Positions 43,045 through 51,825 of a DNA stretch of 57,638 bases are shown here, piece by piece. This DNA comes from Duganella callida (GTDB lineage: Bacteria > Pseudomonadota > Gammaproteobacteria > Burkholderiales > Burkholderiaceae_D), in NCBI RefSeq assembly GCF_004614165.1, contig NZ_SPVG01000117.1, positions 1 through 57,638 on the forward strand, read 5' to 3'. Positions within the stretch are counted from its first letter, which is position 1. Every line of letters begins with the position of its first letter. The notes under the pieces were generated by a model. It saw only the letters and a list, made by a program, of their open reading frames with translations. It did no database searches and had not been told where the DNA came from. The position numbers and the translations under genes are program-made.

Positions 43045-44622
43045 GTGGACGACGTCATGACTTCACGCCGCAAGGCCATTGCGGGTGGCGTCGCTTTGCT
43101 GTTCGCCGGCTGCGGTGGTGGTGGTGGTGGTGGCGGCGGCACGGCCGTCGTCAGCACCACGCCGACGCCGTCGCCGACACCGACCCCGACGCCCGCGCCG
43201 ACTCCAACCCCAACGCCAGCCCCGACGCCGACGCCGGCGCCGACCAGCATCACCTTCACCGATGCGTCGGTACACGATCCGTCGGTGATCAAGGTGGACG
43301 GCACGTTCTACGTGTTCGGCTCGCACCTGGCCGCCGCCAAGTCGACGGACCTGATGAACTGGACCAGGATTGCCGATGGCGTCAACCCGTCCAACCCGCT
43401 GTTCAACAACGTCGTCACCGCGTTGGCCGATACCTTCGCCTGGGCGCAGGTAACGGACTTGTGGGCGCCGGACGTGGTCAAGCTCGCGGACGGCAAGTTC
43501 TATCATTACTATTGCGCCTGCAAGGGCGACTCGCCGGTATCGGCGCTGGGCGTGGCGGTGGCGGACAAGGTGGAAGGCCCTTACGTCAACAAGCAGATCC
43601 TGCTCAAGTCCGGCATGTGGGGCCAGACCAGCGAAGACGGCGTGCACGTCTACGATGCGCTGACCATGCCGAACGTGGTCGATCCGAACACGTTTTTCGA
43701 CCAGAGCGGCAAGCTGTGGATGATTTATGGCTCTTATTCGGGCGGCGTCTTCATCCTGGAGATGGACCCGTCCACGGGCGTGCAGAAGCCGGGTCAGGGT
43801 TACGGCAAGCATCTGATGGGCGGCAATCACGCGCGCATCGAAGGCTCGTATGTGCTGTACAGCCCAGTGTCCAGGTACTACTACATGTTCGTCTCGTTCG
43901 GCGGGCTGGATTCGACCGGCGGCTACAACATCCGCGTTTCGCGTTCGCTGAATCCGGATGGTCCGTACCTGGACGCCAAGGGCAACGAGATGGCGAACGT
44001 GAAGGCCAATCCGGCGCTGCCGCTATTCGACGATGCCTCGATCGCGCCATATGGGCAGAAGCTGATGGGGAATCACCAGTTCGCGCTGGCTGCCGGCGAG
44101 AGCGGCACGCCGCTTGGCTACGTTTCGCCGGGCCACAATTCGGCGTACTACGACGCGGCGACGGGGCAGCACTTCCTGATCTTCCATACCCGTTTCCCGA
44201 ATCAGGGCGAGCTGCATCAGCTCCGCGTGCATGAATTCTTCATCAATGCCGATGGCTGGCCGGTGGTGTCGCCGTTCCGTTACGCGCCGCTCAGCAGGAA
44301 CGCGACCGCCTTGGCGGCCGAGGTGACGGCGGCCGATGCGGCGGGTACGTACAAGATGATCAACCATGGCAAGGATATTTCGACCACCATCAAGGCGTCC
44401 GCCAATGTGGTGCTTGCGGCCGATGGCACGGTGTCGGGCGCGGCCAGCGGCGTCTGGAAGCACGACGGCAACAACAGGATCACGCTGACGCTGGGCAGTA
44501 CCGGCACCTTCAGCGGCGTGCTGTCGCGCCAATGGAATACCAACGCCAGCGCATTCGTGGTGACATGGACGGCGCAGTCGGTGGACGGCGTGTCCATCTG
44601 GGGCGCACGGACAGGTAATTAA
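43045..44622 (+). CDS. GH43 endo-arabinanase lipoprotein with Gly and Pro-Thr linker
   Basis: A 525-residue lipoprotein. The leader ends in the lipobox LLFAGC (C23), followed by nine glycines and a Pro-Thr/Ala linker to about residue 67. The GH43 propeller has D78 (VHDPSV), D213 (NVVDPNTF) and E266 (RIEGSYVLYS). After the propeller, a C-terminal beta domain (about 420-525, LSRNATALAAEVTAADAAGT) resembles the lipocalin-like end domain of two-domain arabinanases. It is probably displayed on the outer membrane and cuts alpha-1,5-arabinan. The GTG start has GGAG five bases before it; ATG 43057 is the alternative. The stop of GH51 is two bases upstream. Confidence 0.9.
   Translation: MDDVMTSRRKAIAGGVALLFAGCGGGGGGGGGTAVVSTTPTPSPTPTPTPAPTPTPTPAPTPTPAPTSITFTDASVHDPSVIKVDGTFYVFGSHLAAAKSTDLMNWTRIADGVNPSNPLFNNVVTALADTFAWAQVTDLWAPDVVKLADGKFYHYYCACKGDSPVSALGVAVADKVEGPYVNKQILLKSGMWGQTSEDGVHVYDALTMPNVVDPNTFFDQSGKLWMIYGSYSGGVFILEMDPSTGVQKPGQGYGKHLMGGNHARIEGSYVLYSPVSRYYYMFVSFGGLDSTGGYNIRVSRSLNPDGPYLDAKGNEMANVKANPALPLFDDASIAPYGQKLMGNHQFALAAGESGTPLGYVSPGHNSAYYDAATGQHFLIFHTRFPNQGELHQLRVHEFFINADGWPVVSPFRYAPLSRNATALAAEVTAADAAGTYKMINHGKDISTTIKASANVVLAADGTVSGAASGVWKHDGNNRITLTLGSTGTFSGVLSRQWNTNASAFVVTWTAQSVDGVSIWGARTGN
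43114..43245 (+). repeat. Low-complexity Gly and Pro-Thr coding repeat
   Basis: A run of GGT/GGC codons (43114-43140, nine Gly) directly after the lipoprotein Cys is followed by ACG-CCG/ACC-CCG/GCG-CCG codons for a (TP)n/(AP)n linker. All units are multiples of three bases, so slippage would change linker length without a frameshift. Confidence 0.8.
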
Positions 44623-44633
44623 GCGAGGTTCAA

Positions 44634-45647
44634 ATGAAGCATGTTTTATCGGCGGTGATGCTGGCGCTGGCGGTTGCCGGTGCGTCGGCCAGGGAAGTCA
44701 GTGTGCACGATCCTGTGATGGCCAAGGAAGGCGATACCTGGTACGTGTTCAGCACGGGGCCGGGCATCACCTTCTACAGTTCGAAGGACATGCGGAACTG
44801 GACGCCGGAAGGCCGCGTGTTCGCGGGCCAGCCGGTGTGGGCGAGGAAGGCGGCGCCCACCTTCGACGACCATATATGGGCGCCGGACGTGCAGTTCCAT
44901 AACGGTAAATACTATTTGTATTATTCCGTGTCGGACTTCGGCAAGAACACCTCCGGCATCGGCGTCACCGTCAATAAGACCCTGAATCCGCATTCGCCCG
45001 ACTACAAGTGGGAAGACCAGGGCATGGTGCTGCAGTCGGTGCCCAACCGCGACGACTGGAATGCCATCGATCCGAATGTGATCGAAGACGGCAAGGGCAA
45101 CGCATGGATGGCCTTTGGCTCCTTCTGGAGCGGGCTGAAACTGGTCAAGCTGAATAAAGACTGGACCGGCCTGGCCGAGCCGCAGGAGTGGCATGCGATC
45201 GCCAGCCGCACCAACGGCGCCTCCGGCGCGGGCGAGAAGGCGGGGCCTGGCGAGATCGAAGCGCCTTTCATCTTCAAAAAAGGCGACTATTATTACCTGT
45301 TCGCGTCGTTCGGGCTGTGCTGCCGCAAGGGCGACAGCACCTATCACGTGGTAGTCGGCCGCGCGAAGGGGGTGACCGGGCCGTATCTCGACAAGAATGG
45401 CGTCGACATGATGAAGGGCGGTGGCTCGCTAGTGATCGCCGGCGACATGGACTGGAAAGGCCTGGGCCATAACAGCGCCTACACCATCGATGGCAAGGAC
45501 TACCTGGTGCTGCACGCTTATGAGACGGCCGACAATTATTTGCAGAAGCTGAAGATCATGGACATGAAATTCGACGCCGCCGGCTGGCCGACGGTGGAGC
45601 AGGCAGACCTGAACAAATACCGCAGCTATCAGCTGCCGGCGAAATAA
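44634..45647 (+). CDS. abnA: GH43 endo-1,5-alpha-L-arabinanase
   Basis: A 337-residue secreted enzyme with a short signal peptide (residues 1-19, ending ASA). The five-bladed propeller shows D26 (SVHDPVMA), D146 (NAIDPNVI) and E209 (GPGEIEAPFIF), with the endo-arabinanase hallmarks WAPDVQFHNGKYYLYYSVSD, FGSFWSGLKL and GLGHNSAYTIDGKDYLVLHA. Single-domain arabinanases of this length cut linear alpha-1,5-arabinan internally. It lies 11 bases after the GH43 lipoprotein gene and overlaps the GH127 start (TAATG). Confidence 0.93.
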   Translation: MKHVLSAVMLALAVAGASAREVSVHDPVMAKEGDTWYVFSTGPGITFYSSKDMRNWTPEGRVFAGQPVWARKAAPTFDDHIWAPDVQFHNGKYYLYYSVSDFGKNTSGIGVTVNKTLNPHSPDYKWEDQGMVLQSVPNRDDWNAIDPNVIEDGKGNAWMAFGSFWSGLKLVKLNKDWTGLAEPQEWHAIASRTNGASGAGEKAGPGEIEAPFIFKKGDYYYLFASFGLCCRKGDSTYHVVVGRAKGVTGPYLDKNGVDMMKGGGSLVIAGDMDWKGLGHNSAYTIDGKDYLVLHAYETADNYLQKLKIMDMKFDAAGWPTVEQADLNKYRSYQLPAK

Positions 45648-48061
45648 TGGCCGCGCCGGCGGTAGCAAGGAGACGGGTGCTGAAACTGGCGGCCGGCGCG
45701 GCGGCGGCAACGGCTCTGCCTGGCACAGCGCGTGCCGCTGCCGACGCGGGCACCGCCCCGGCCGCCGGGGGCGCGCTTGCGCTGTTCCCATTAAACGCGG
45801 TTCGTCTCGGCCCGAGCCCCTTTCTGGAAGCCCAGCAGACCGACCTGCGCTACATCCTGTCGCTGGACGCCGACCGGCTGTTGTCGCCATTCCTGCGCGA
45901 AGCCGGCCTGCCACCGAAGCAGCCCGGTTACGGCAACTGGGAATCGACCGGCCTCGATGGCCACATGGGCGGCCACTACCTGTCGGCGCTGGCCCTGATG
46001 CATGCCGCCACCGGCGACGCGGAAGTCTTCCAGCGCCTGAATTACTACGTGGCGGAATTGAAGCGCTGCCAGCAGGCCAACGGCGACGGCTACATCGGCG
46101 GCGTTCCCGGCGGCGCTGCCGCCTGGCGCGACATCGCCCAGGGCAGACTGCAAGCCGATAACTTCTCGGTCAACGGCAAATGGGTGCCGTGGTACAACCT
46201 GCACAAGACCTTCGCCGGCCTGCGCGACGCCTACGTCCATGCCGGCAGCCAGGATGCCCGCACCATGCTGATCGCGCTGTGCGACTGGACCCTGCAACTG
46301 ACCTCGCACCTGAGCGAAGAACAGATGCAATCCATGCTGCGCTGCGAGCAGGGCGGCATGAACGAAGTTCTGGCCGACGTCTCGCAAATGACGGGGCAGC
46401 GGAAATACATGGACCTGGCGATACGCTTCTCGCACCAGGCCCTGCTGCGCCCGCTGGAGGACGGCAAGGACCAGCTCACCGGCCTGCACGCCAATACCCA
46501 GATTCCCAAGGTGATCGGCTTCAGGCGCATCGGCGACCTGACCGCGCGCGCCGACTGGCAGAGGGCGGCGCAGTTCTTCTGGCAGACCGTCCACGACCAC
46601 CGCACCGTGGCCATCGGCGGCAACAGCGTCAAGGAGCACTTCCATGACGATAAGGATTTTTCGTCCATGATCGAGGAGGTGGAAGGCCCGGAGACCTGCA
46701 ACACCTACAACATGCTCAAGCTCACCGCGCTGCTGTTCCTAGGCGAGGCGAAGGGCAGCTACGCCGACTACTACGAGCGCGCGCTGTACAACCACATACT
46801 GTCCTCGCAGCGGCCGGGCAGCGGCGGCTTCGTCTACTTCACGCCGATGCGGCCGAATCACTACCGCGTCTATTCGCAGCCGCAGCAGGCGATGTGGTGC
46901 TGCGTCGGCTCCGGCCTGGAGAACCACGCCAGGTACGGGGAATTCATCTATGCCCATCGCGGCGACCAGCTGTATGTCAATCTGTTCATCCCGTCCACCC
47001 TGGAGTGGCGCGAGCAGGGCGTGCAGATACGCCAGTCCAACCGCTTCCCTGACGAAGACCGCAGCACGCTGACCATCAAGGGCAACAAGACCTTCACGCT
47101 GAAAATCCGCTATCCGGAATGGGTGAAGCAGGGCGCTCTGCGCATCGCCGTCAACGGCAGACGGGTTTCGGCGGCCATCGGCGCCGATCGCTACGTCAGC
47201 GTGCGTCGTCAGTGGCGCGACGGCGACCAGGTGGAAATCCGTTTGCCGATGACCACCCGTCTGGAGCAGATGCCCGACAAATCGGACTATTACGCTGTCC
47301 TGCATGGCCCTGTCGTGCTGGCGGCAAAGACCAATCCTTTCGCAGGCGAAAAGCTCAACTACTTTGCCGACGACTCGCGCATGGGCCATATCGCCAGCGG
47401 CCCGGTATGTCCACTGGAGCAGGCGCCGGTGCTGGTCAGCGCGAGCACCGCCTTTGCCGACCGTTTCCGGCCGGTGCCCGGCATGCCGCTGACGTTCACC
47501 GCGCCGGGACTGGTGCAGGCGCCAAGTGCCGGGCCTACGACTTTTGTGCCGTTCTTCCGCGTCCACGACGCACGCTATGTGGTCTACTGGCCGTATGCGA
47601 CGCCGCAGGGCTTGGCCGAGCGCCGCGCCCGCGCCGCGCACGAGGAAGCCGAGCGCCTGGCACTGGACGCCCGCACCATCGACCAGGTCGCGCCGGGCGA
47701 GCAGCAGCCCGAGTCCGACCACTTCTTCAAGGCGGAGGGCGCGGACGCCGGCATCAACAAGGGCAAGCGTTGGCGCCATGCCACCGGGTGGTTCAGCTAC
47801 GACCTGACCGACAAGAATGGCGAAGGACGAGCCCTGCGCCTGACATATTCGAAACGCGATGCCGGACGGCGTTTCGATATCCTGATCAATGGCCGGCTGC
47901 TGGCCGAAGTGCGTCTGGACGCCGGCGCGCCGTCGGAGCTGTACACCCGCGATTACCCGATTCCCGCGGGCGCCGCCCCGGATGGCAAGCTGGTGGTCAA
48001 GTTTATCGCGCGCGATGGCTCGGTGGCGGGCGGCCTGTACGGCCTGCGTCTGCTACGATGA
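45647..48061 (+). CDS. GH127 beta-L-arabinofuranosidase
   Basis: An 804-residue enzyme with a twin-arginine-type leader (RRRVLKLAAGAAAATALPG). The (alpha/alpha)6 barrel contains YNLHKTFAGLRDAYVHAG, the zinc/acid segment EGPETCNTYNMLKL (E349, C351) and the paired cysteines in MWCCVGSGLENHARYGEFIY (C418, C419). These four match the zinc-bound Glu338, Cys340, Cys417 (nucleophile) and Cys418 of characterised GH127 HypBA1 with an offset of one to eleven residues. A C-terminal beta-sandwich follows. It would release beta-linked L-arabinofuranose. Folding with zinc before Tat export fits the leader. Confidence 0.93.
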   Translation: MAAPAVARRRVLKLAAGAAAATALPGTARAAADAGTAPAAGGALALFPLNAVRLGPSPFLEAQQTDLRYILSLDADRLLSPFLREAGLPPKQPGYGNWESTGLDGHMGGHYLSALALMHAATGDAEVFQRLNYYVAELKRCQQANGDGYIGGVPGGAAAWRDIAQGRLQADNFSVNGKWVPWYNLHKTFAGLRDAYVHAGSQDARTMLIALCDWTLQLTSHLSEEQMQSMLRCEQGGMNEVLADVSQMTGQRKYMDLAIRFSHQALLRPLEDGKDQLTGLHANTQIPKVIGFRRIGDLTARADWQRAAQFFWQTVHDHRTVAIGGNSVKEHFHDDKDFSSMIEEVEGPETCNTYNMLKLTALLFLGEAKGSYADYYERALYNHILSSQRPGSGGFVYFTPMRPNHYRVYSQPQQAMWCCVGSGLENHARYGEFIYAHRGDQLYVNLFIPSTLEWREQGVQIRQSNRFPDEDRSTLTIKGNKTFTLKIRYPEWVKQGALRIAVNGRRVSAAIGADRYVSVRRQWRDGDQVEIRLPMTTRLEQMPDKSDYYAVLHGPVVLAAKTNPFAGEKLNYFADDSRMGHIASGPVCPLEQAPVLVSASTAFADRFRPVPGMPLTFTAPGLVQAPSAGPTTFVPFFRVHDARYVVYWPYATPQGLAERRARAAHEEAERLALDARTIDQVAPGEQQPESDHFFKAEGADAGINKGKRWRHATGWFSYDLTDKNGEGRALRLTYSKRDAGRRFDILINGRLLAEVRLDAGAPSELYTRDYPIPAGAAPDGKLVVKFIARDGSVAGGLYGLRLLR

Positions 48062-48090
48062 CATACTAAAAACGATATCGCATTAATCAA

Positions 48091-48112
48091 AAATATCATT
48101 GGTTAGATATTT
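48091..48112. promoter_or_regulatory. Inverted repeat before the furanose ABC transporter operon
   Basis: AAATATC and GATATTT form perfect 7-bp arms with an 8-base spacer, 57 bases before the ytfQ-like ATG. A second palindrome CGATATCG lies at 48073-48080. The AT-rich 107-base gap is the likely internal promoter of the transporter genes. The same ATATC/GATAT halves recur before the LysR gene. Confidence 0.42.
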
Positions 48113-48168
48113 CTATTTCTCATAGACTGGGCGATAGCAAATACTACAAAATTCCACGGAGACTTGCT

Positions 48169-49131
48169 ATGAATTGCAATCGCAGAACCTTCCTGGCGGC
48201 CGCATTCGCCGCCGCTTTCACCCTGAATCTTCCCGCCTTCGCCGCCAAGCCGCTGGTGATCGGCTTTTCGCAGGTCGGCGCCGAGAGCGAGTGGCGCACC
48301 GCGAACACCGTGTCGATCAAGGACGCGGCCAAAAAGGAAGGCATCACGCTGAAATTCGCCGACGCCCAGCAGAAGCAGGAAAGCCAGGTCAAGGCGATCC
48401 GCTCCTTCATCGCCCAGCGTGTAGACGTGATCGCGTTTTCGCCGGTGGTGGAATCGGGCTGGGACACCGTGCTGCGCGAAGCCAAGCGCGCCAACATTCC
48501 GGTGATCCTGACCGACCGCGCCGTCAATGTCAGCGATCCGTCGCTGTACGTCAGCTTCCTCGGCTCGGACTTCGTGGAAGAGGGCCGCCGCGCCGGCCGC
48601 TGGCTGGTGGAGCGCCAGAAGAAAACCCCCGATGCCGTTTTGAATATCGTTGAGTTGCAAGGGACGGTCGGCTCGGCCCCGGCGCTGGACCGCAAGAAGG
48701 GCTTCGAGGAAGTCATCGCCGGCAATTCGAAGCTGAAGATGCTGCGCTCGCAGACCGGCGACTTCACCCGCGCCAAGGGCAAGGAAGTGATGGAGGCTTT
48801 CCTCAAAGCGGAAGGCAAGAAGATCAACGTGCTGTACGCGCACAATGACGACATGGCCATCGGCGCGATCCAGGCCATCGAGGAAGCCGGCCTGAAACCG
48901 GGCAAGGATATCCTGGTGATTTCGATCGACGGTGTGAAGGGCGCGTTTGAAGCCATGATCGCCGGGAAGCTGAACGTGACCGTGGAGTGCAATCCGCTGC
49001 TCGGTCCCCAGCTGATGCAGATCGCCAGGGATGTCGCCGCCGGCAAGCCCGTGCCCAAGCGCGTGGTGACGCAGGAAAGCGTGTTCCCGGCCGAAGTCGC
49101 GGCCAAGGAATTCCCGAACCGTAAATACTGA
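48169..49131 (+). CDS. ytfQ: Periplasmic furanose-binding protein (YtfQ type)
   Basis: A 320-residue substrate-binding protein with a leader (NRRTFLAAAFAAAFTLNLPAFA). The YtfQ-type ligand segments are VIGFSQVGAESEWRTANTVS, FADAQQKQESQVKAIRSFIA, FSPVVESGWDTVLREAKRAN and VLYAHNDDMAIGAIQAIEEA. E. coli YtfQ binds galactofuranose. In this arabinan locus L-arabinofuranose is a reasonable ligand, by context only. It starts a four-gene ABC operon with ytfR, ytfT and yjfF homologues. Confidence 0.93.
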   Translation: MNCNRRTFLAAAFAAAFTLNLPAFAAKPLVIGFSQVGAESEWRTANTVSIKDAAKKEGITLKFADAQQKQESQVKAIRSFIAQRVDVIAFSPVVESGWDTVLREAKRANIPVILTDRAVNVSDPSLYVSFLGSDFVEEGRRAGRWLVERQKKTPDAVLNIVELQGTVGSAPALDRKKGFEEVIAGNSKLKMLRSQTGDFTRAKGKEVMEAFLKAEGKKINVLYAHNDDMAIGAIQAIEEAGLKPGKDILVISIDGVKGAFEAMIAGKLNVTVECNPLLGPQLMQIARDVAAGKPVPKRVVTQESVFPAEVAAKEFPNRKY

Positions 49132-49136
49132 TCACG

Positions 49137-50747
49137 ATGACGACGACTTCTTCCAGTCCTGTGCTGGAGCTGCGCGGGATCAGCAAGGCGTTCACCGGGG
49201 TCCAGGCCTTGAACAGCGTGTCGCTCGATCTGTACCCGGGCGAGGTGCATACGCTGATGGGCCAGAACGGCGCCGGCAAGTCGACGCTGATCAAGGTGCT
49301 GACCGGCGTCCATATGCCGGACAGCGGCCAGATTCTGCTGGCCGGTCAGCCGATCCAGCCGCAATCGACGCTGGAGGCGCAGCATCACGGGATCAGCACG
49401 GTGTATCAGGAAGTGAACCTGTGCCCGAACCTGTCGGTGGCGGAGAATATCTTCATCGGTCGCTATCCGCGCAAGTTCGGCCGCATCGACTGGAGTGCCA
49501 TGCGGCGGCAGGCGGCCGGGCTGCTGGAGCGCATGCAGGTCCGCATCGACGTCGGCGCGCCGCTGGCGCAGTATCCGCTGGCGATCCAGCAGATGGTGGC
49601 GATTTCGCGCTCGCTGCTGGTGTCGGCCAAGGTCCTGATCCTCGACGAGCCGACGTCGTCGTTGGATGAGAAGGAAGTCGATCTGCTGTTCAGCGTCCTG
49701 CGCGGTCTGCGCGAGCAGGGCATGGCGATCCTGTTTGTGACCCACTTCCTGGATCAGACGTACGCGATCTCGGACCGCATCACCGTGATGCGCAACGGCG
49801 AGCGCGAAGGCGAGTACCTGGCCAGCGAACTGTCGCGCGTTGACCTCGTCAACAAGATGGTCGGCGCGCCGGCCATCAGTGGCGCCGGTGCGGCCACGGG
49901 CGCAGCGCCGGACGCCGTCGCGGCCCAGGAGGCGACGGCTGCCACCGAACCGGCGACTGCGGTTTCCGCCGGCGATGGCACTGCGGAGGCATCGGCCGCG
50001 CCATCGCGCTTCCAGACCTTCCTGCGCGCCGTGGGTCTGAGCCGCAAGGGCGCCTTGCAGCCGCTGGATCTGGAGATCCGCCAGGGCGAGCTGCTGGGCC
50101 TTGCCGGCCTGCTGGGCTCCGGCCGCACCGAGGCGGCGCGCCTGCTGTTCGGCGCGGACAAGGCGGATGGCGGCAAGATCACGGTGGACGGCAAGGAGCG
50201 CTCCTTCACCTCGCCGCGCGACGCCATCGCCGCCGGCATCGGCTTCTGCTCGGAAGACCGCAAGCACGAAGGCGCGATTCTCGACCTTTCGGTGCGCGAA
50301 AACCTGATCCTGGCCTTGCAGGCCCGCGGCGGCATCATGCAGGCCATCCCCATGAAACGCCAGCAGCAACTGGCGCAGGAATACGTCAAGGCGCTGGGCA
50401 TCAAGACCGCCAGCATCGAGACGCCCATCGGCTCGCTCTCCGGCGGCAACCAGCAGAAGGTGCTGCTGGCGCGCTGGCTGGTGACCGATCCCAAGCTGCT
50501 GATCCTCGACGAACCGACGCGCGGCATCGACGTGCGCGCCAAGCAGGAGATCATGGATTACGTGGCGGCGTTGTGCCGCAAGGGGATGTCCATCCTGTTT
50601 ATCTCGTCGGAGCTGCCGGAAGTGCTGCGCGTGAGCGACCGCATCGTCGTCATGCGCGACCGCAAGGCCTGCGGCGAATACCCGCGCGGCGCGCTGGACG
50701 ACACCACCGTGCTGCACGTGATCGCGGCGGGAGACCAGCATGCATAG
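49137..50747 (+). CDS. ytfR: Sugar ABC transporter ATPase with two nucleotide-binding domains (YtfR type)
   Basis: A 536-residue double ATPase. NBD1 has the Walker A GQNGAGKSTLIKVL, a degenerate signature YPLAIQQMVAISRSLLV and Walker B VLILDEPTSSLDEKE. NBD2 (from about residue 295) has a degenerate Walker A GLLGSGRTEAARLL, as usual for this group, the signature LSGGNQQKVLLARWLV and LLILDEPTRGIDVRA. An Ala-rich linker of about 45 residues (GAPAISGAGAATGAAPDAVA and on) separates the halves and is longer than usual. It powers import through YtfT/YjfF. Its stop overlaps the ytfT start by eight bases. Confidence 0.93.
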   Translation: MTTTSSSPVLELRGISKAFTGVQALNSVSLDLYPGEVHTLMGQNGAGKSTLIKVLTGVHMPDSGQILLAGQPIQPQSTLEAQHHGISTVYQEVNLCPNLSVAENIFIGRYPRKFGRIDWSAMRRQAAGLLERMQVRIDVGAPLAQYPLAIQQMVAISRSLLVSAKVLILDEPTSSLDEKEVDLLFSVLRGLREQGMAILFVTHFLDQTYAISDRITVMRNGEREGEYLASELSRVDLVNKMVGAPAISGAGAATGAAPDAVAAQEATAATEPATAVSAGDGTAEASAAPSRFQTFLRAVGLSRKGALQPLDLEIRQGELLGLAGLLGSGRTEAARLLFGADKADGGKITVDGKERSFTSPRDAIAAGIGFCSEDRKHEGAILDLSVRENLILALQARGGIMQAIPMKRQQQLAQEYVKALGIKTASIETPIGSLSGGNQQKVLLARWLVTDPKLLILDEPTRGIDVRAKQEIMDYVAALCRKGMSILFISSELPEVLRVSDRIVVMRDRKACGEYPRGALDDTTVLHVIAAGDQHA

Positions 50748-51825
50748 CCCGTCCGCGCGCGTCGCGGCGCCAACCGGAACCAATCTGCCCATGCTTGTGC
50801 AACATTCCTTATTCCGTCCACTGGCGGCGCTGGCGATCCTGCTGCTGATCGACCTGTTCATGATTCCCGGTTTCTTCCACCTCGAACTCAAGGACGGCCA
50901 TCTGTACGGCGCCCTGATCGACATCGCCAACCGCGCCGCTCCACTGATCCTGGCGGCCATCGGCATGACGCTGGTGATCGCCACGCGCGGCATCGACATT
51001 TCGGTCGGCGCCACGGTGGCCATCAGCGGCACCGTCGCGGCGATGCTGATCGGCGGCACCATGGTGATGCAGAACGGGACACCCGCATACGTCGCCAATA
51101 CGCCGATGTGGCTCGCGCTGGCCGCCGCCATGGGCGCGGCGCTGGTGTGCGGCGCCTGGAACGGCGCGCTGGTGGCGGGCCTGGGCCTGCAACCGATCGT
51201 CGCCACCCTGATCCTGATGGTGGCGGGACGCGGCCTGGCGCAGCTGCTGACCGACGGCCAGATCATCACCGTCTACTATCAGCCGTTCTTCTTCATCGGC
51301 AGCGGCTACCTGCTTGGCCTGCCGTTCTCGCTGTTCATTGTGGCCGCAGTGTTCATCGTCACCGCGCTGATGCTGCGCAGGACCGCGCTGGGCCTGTTCA
51401 TCCAGTCGGTCGGCATCAACCCGGTGGCGGCGCGGCTGGCCGGCATCAGGACGGCGGTGCTGATCTTCCTGGTCTACGTGTTCTGCAGCGCCTGCGCCGG
51501 TGTGGCCGGCCTGATGATCACCTCCAATATCAAGAGCGCCGACGCCAACAACGCCGGTTTGCTGCTGGAACTGGACGCCATCCTCGCCGTGACGCTGGGC
51601 GGCACCTCGCTGGCCGGCGGCAAATTCAGCCTGGCCGGGAGCGTGGTCGGCGCGCTGATCATCCAGACCCTGACCTACACCATCTATTCCATCGGCCTGC
51701 CGCCGGAAGTGAACATGGTGGTGAAATCGGTGGTCGTCTTCCTGGTCTGTGTGTCGCAGTCGCCGGAGTTCAAGAACATGTGGCGCCGCGCCTTCCCGGC
51801 CCGCCCCAAGGGAAACGCATCATGA
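50740..51825 (+). CDS. ytfT: Furanose ABC transporter permease (YtfT type)
   Basis: A 361-residue inner-membrane permease of the ribose/galactofuranose family with eight to ten helices. Markers are GMTLVIATRGIDISVGATVA, ALVAGLGLQPIVATLILMVAGR and the C-terminal LELDAILAVTLGGTSLAGGKF, then SLAGSVVGALIIQTL. GGGAG seven bases before the ATG supports the start at 50740, which lies inside the end of ytfR. It pairs with YjfF to form the channel. The stop overlaps the yjfF ATG. Confidence 0.92.
   Translation: MHSPSARVAAPTGTNLPMLVQHSLFRPLAALAILLLIDLFMIPGFFHLELKDGHLYGALIDIANRAAPLILAAIGMTLVIATRGIDISVGATVAISGTVAAMLIGGTMVMQNGTPAYVANTPMWLALAAAMGAALVCGAWNGALVAGLGLQPIVATLILMVAGRGLAQLLTDGQIITVYYQPFFFIGSGYLLGLPFSLFIVAAVFIVTALMLRRTALGLFIQSVGINPVAARLAGIRTAVLIFLVYVFCSACAGVAGLMITSNIKSADANNAGLLLELDAILAVTLGGTSLAGGKFSLAGSVVGALIIQTLTYTIYSIGLPPEVNMVVKSVVVFLVCVSQSPEFKNMWRRAFPARPKGNAS

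Noticed and set aside
43105-43260. Possible tandem repeat array or CRISPR-like repeat
   Set aside because: The repeats are codon-sized, encode a Gly and Pro-Thr linker in frame, and have no spacers.
48144-51269. 1041-codon open frame opposite the ytfQ/ytfR/ytfT genes
   Set aside because: It spans three genes with strong motifs on the other strand and has no recognisable domain.
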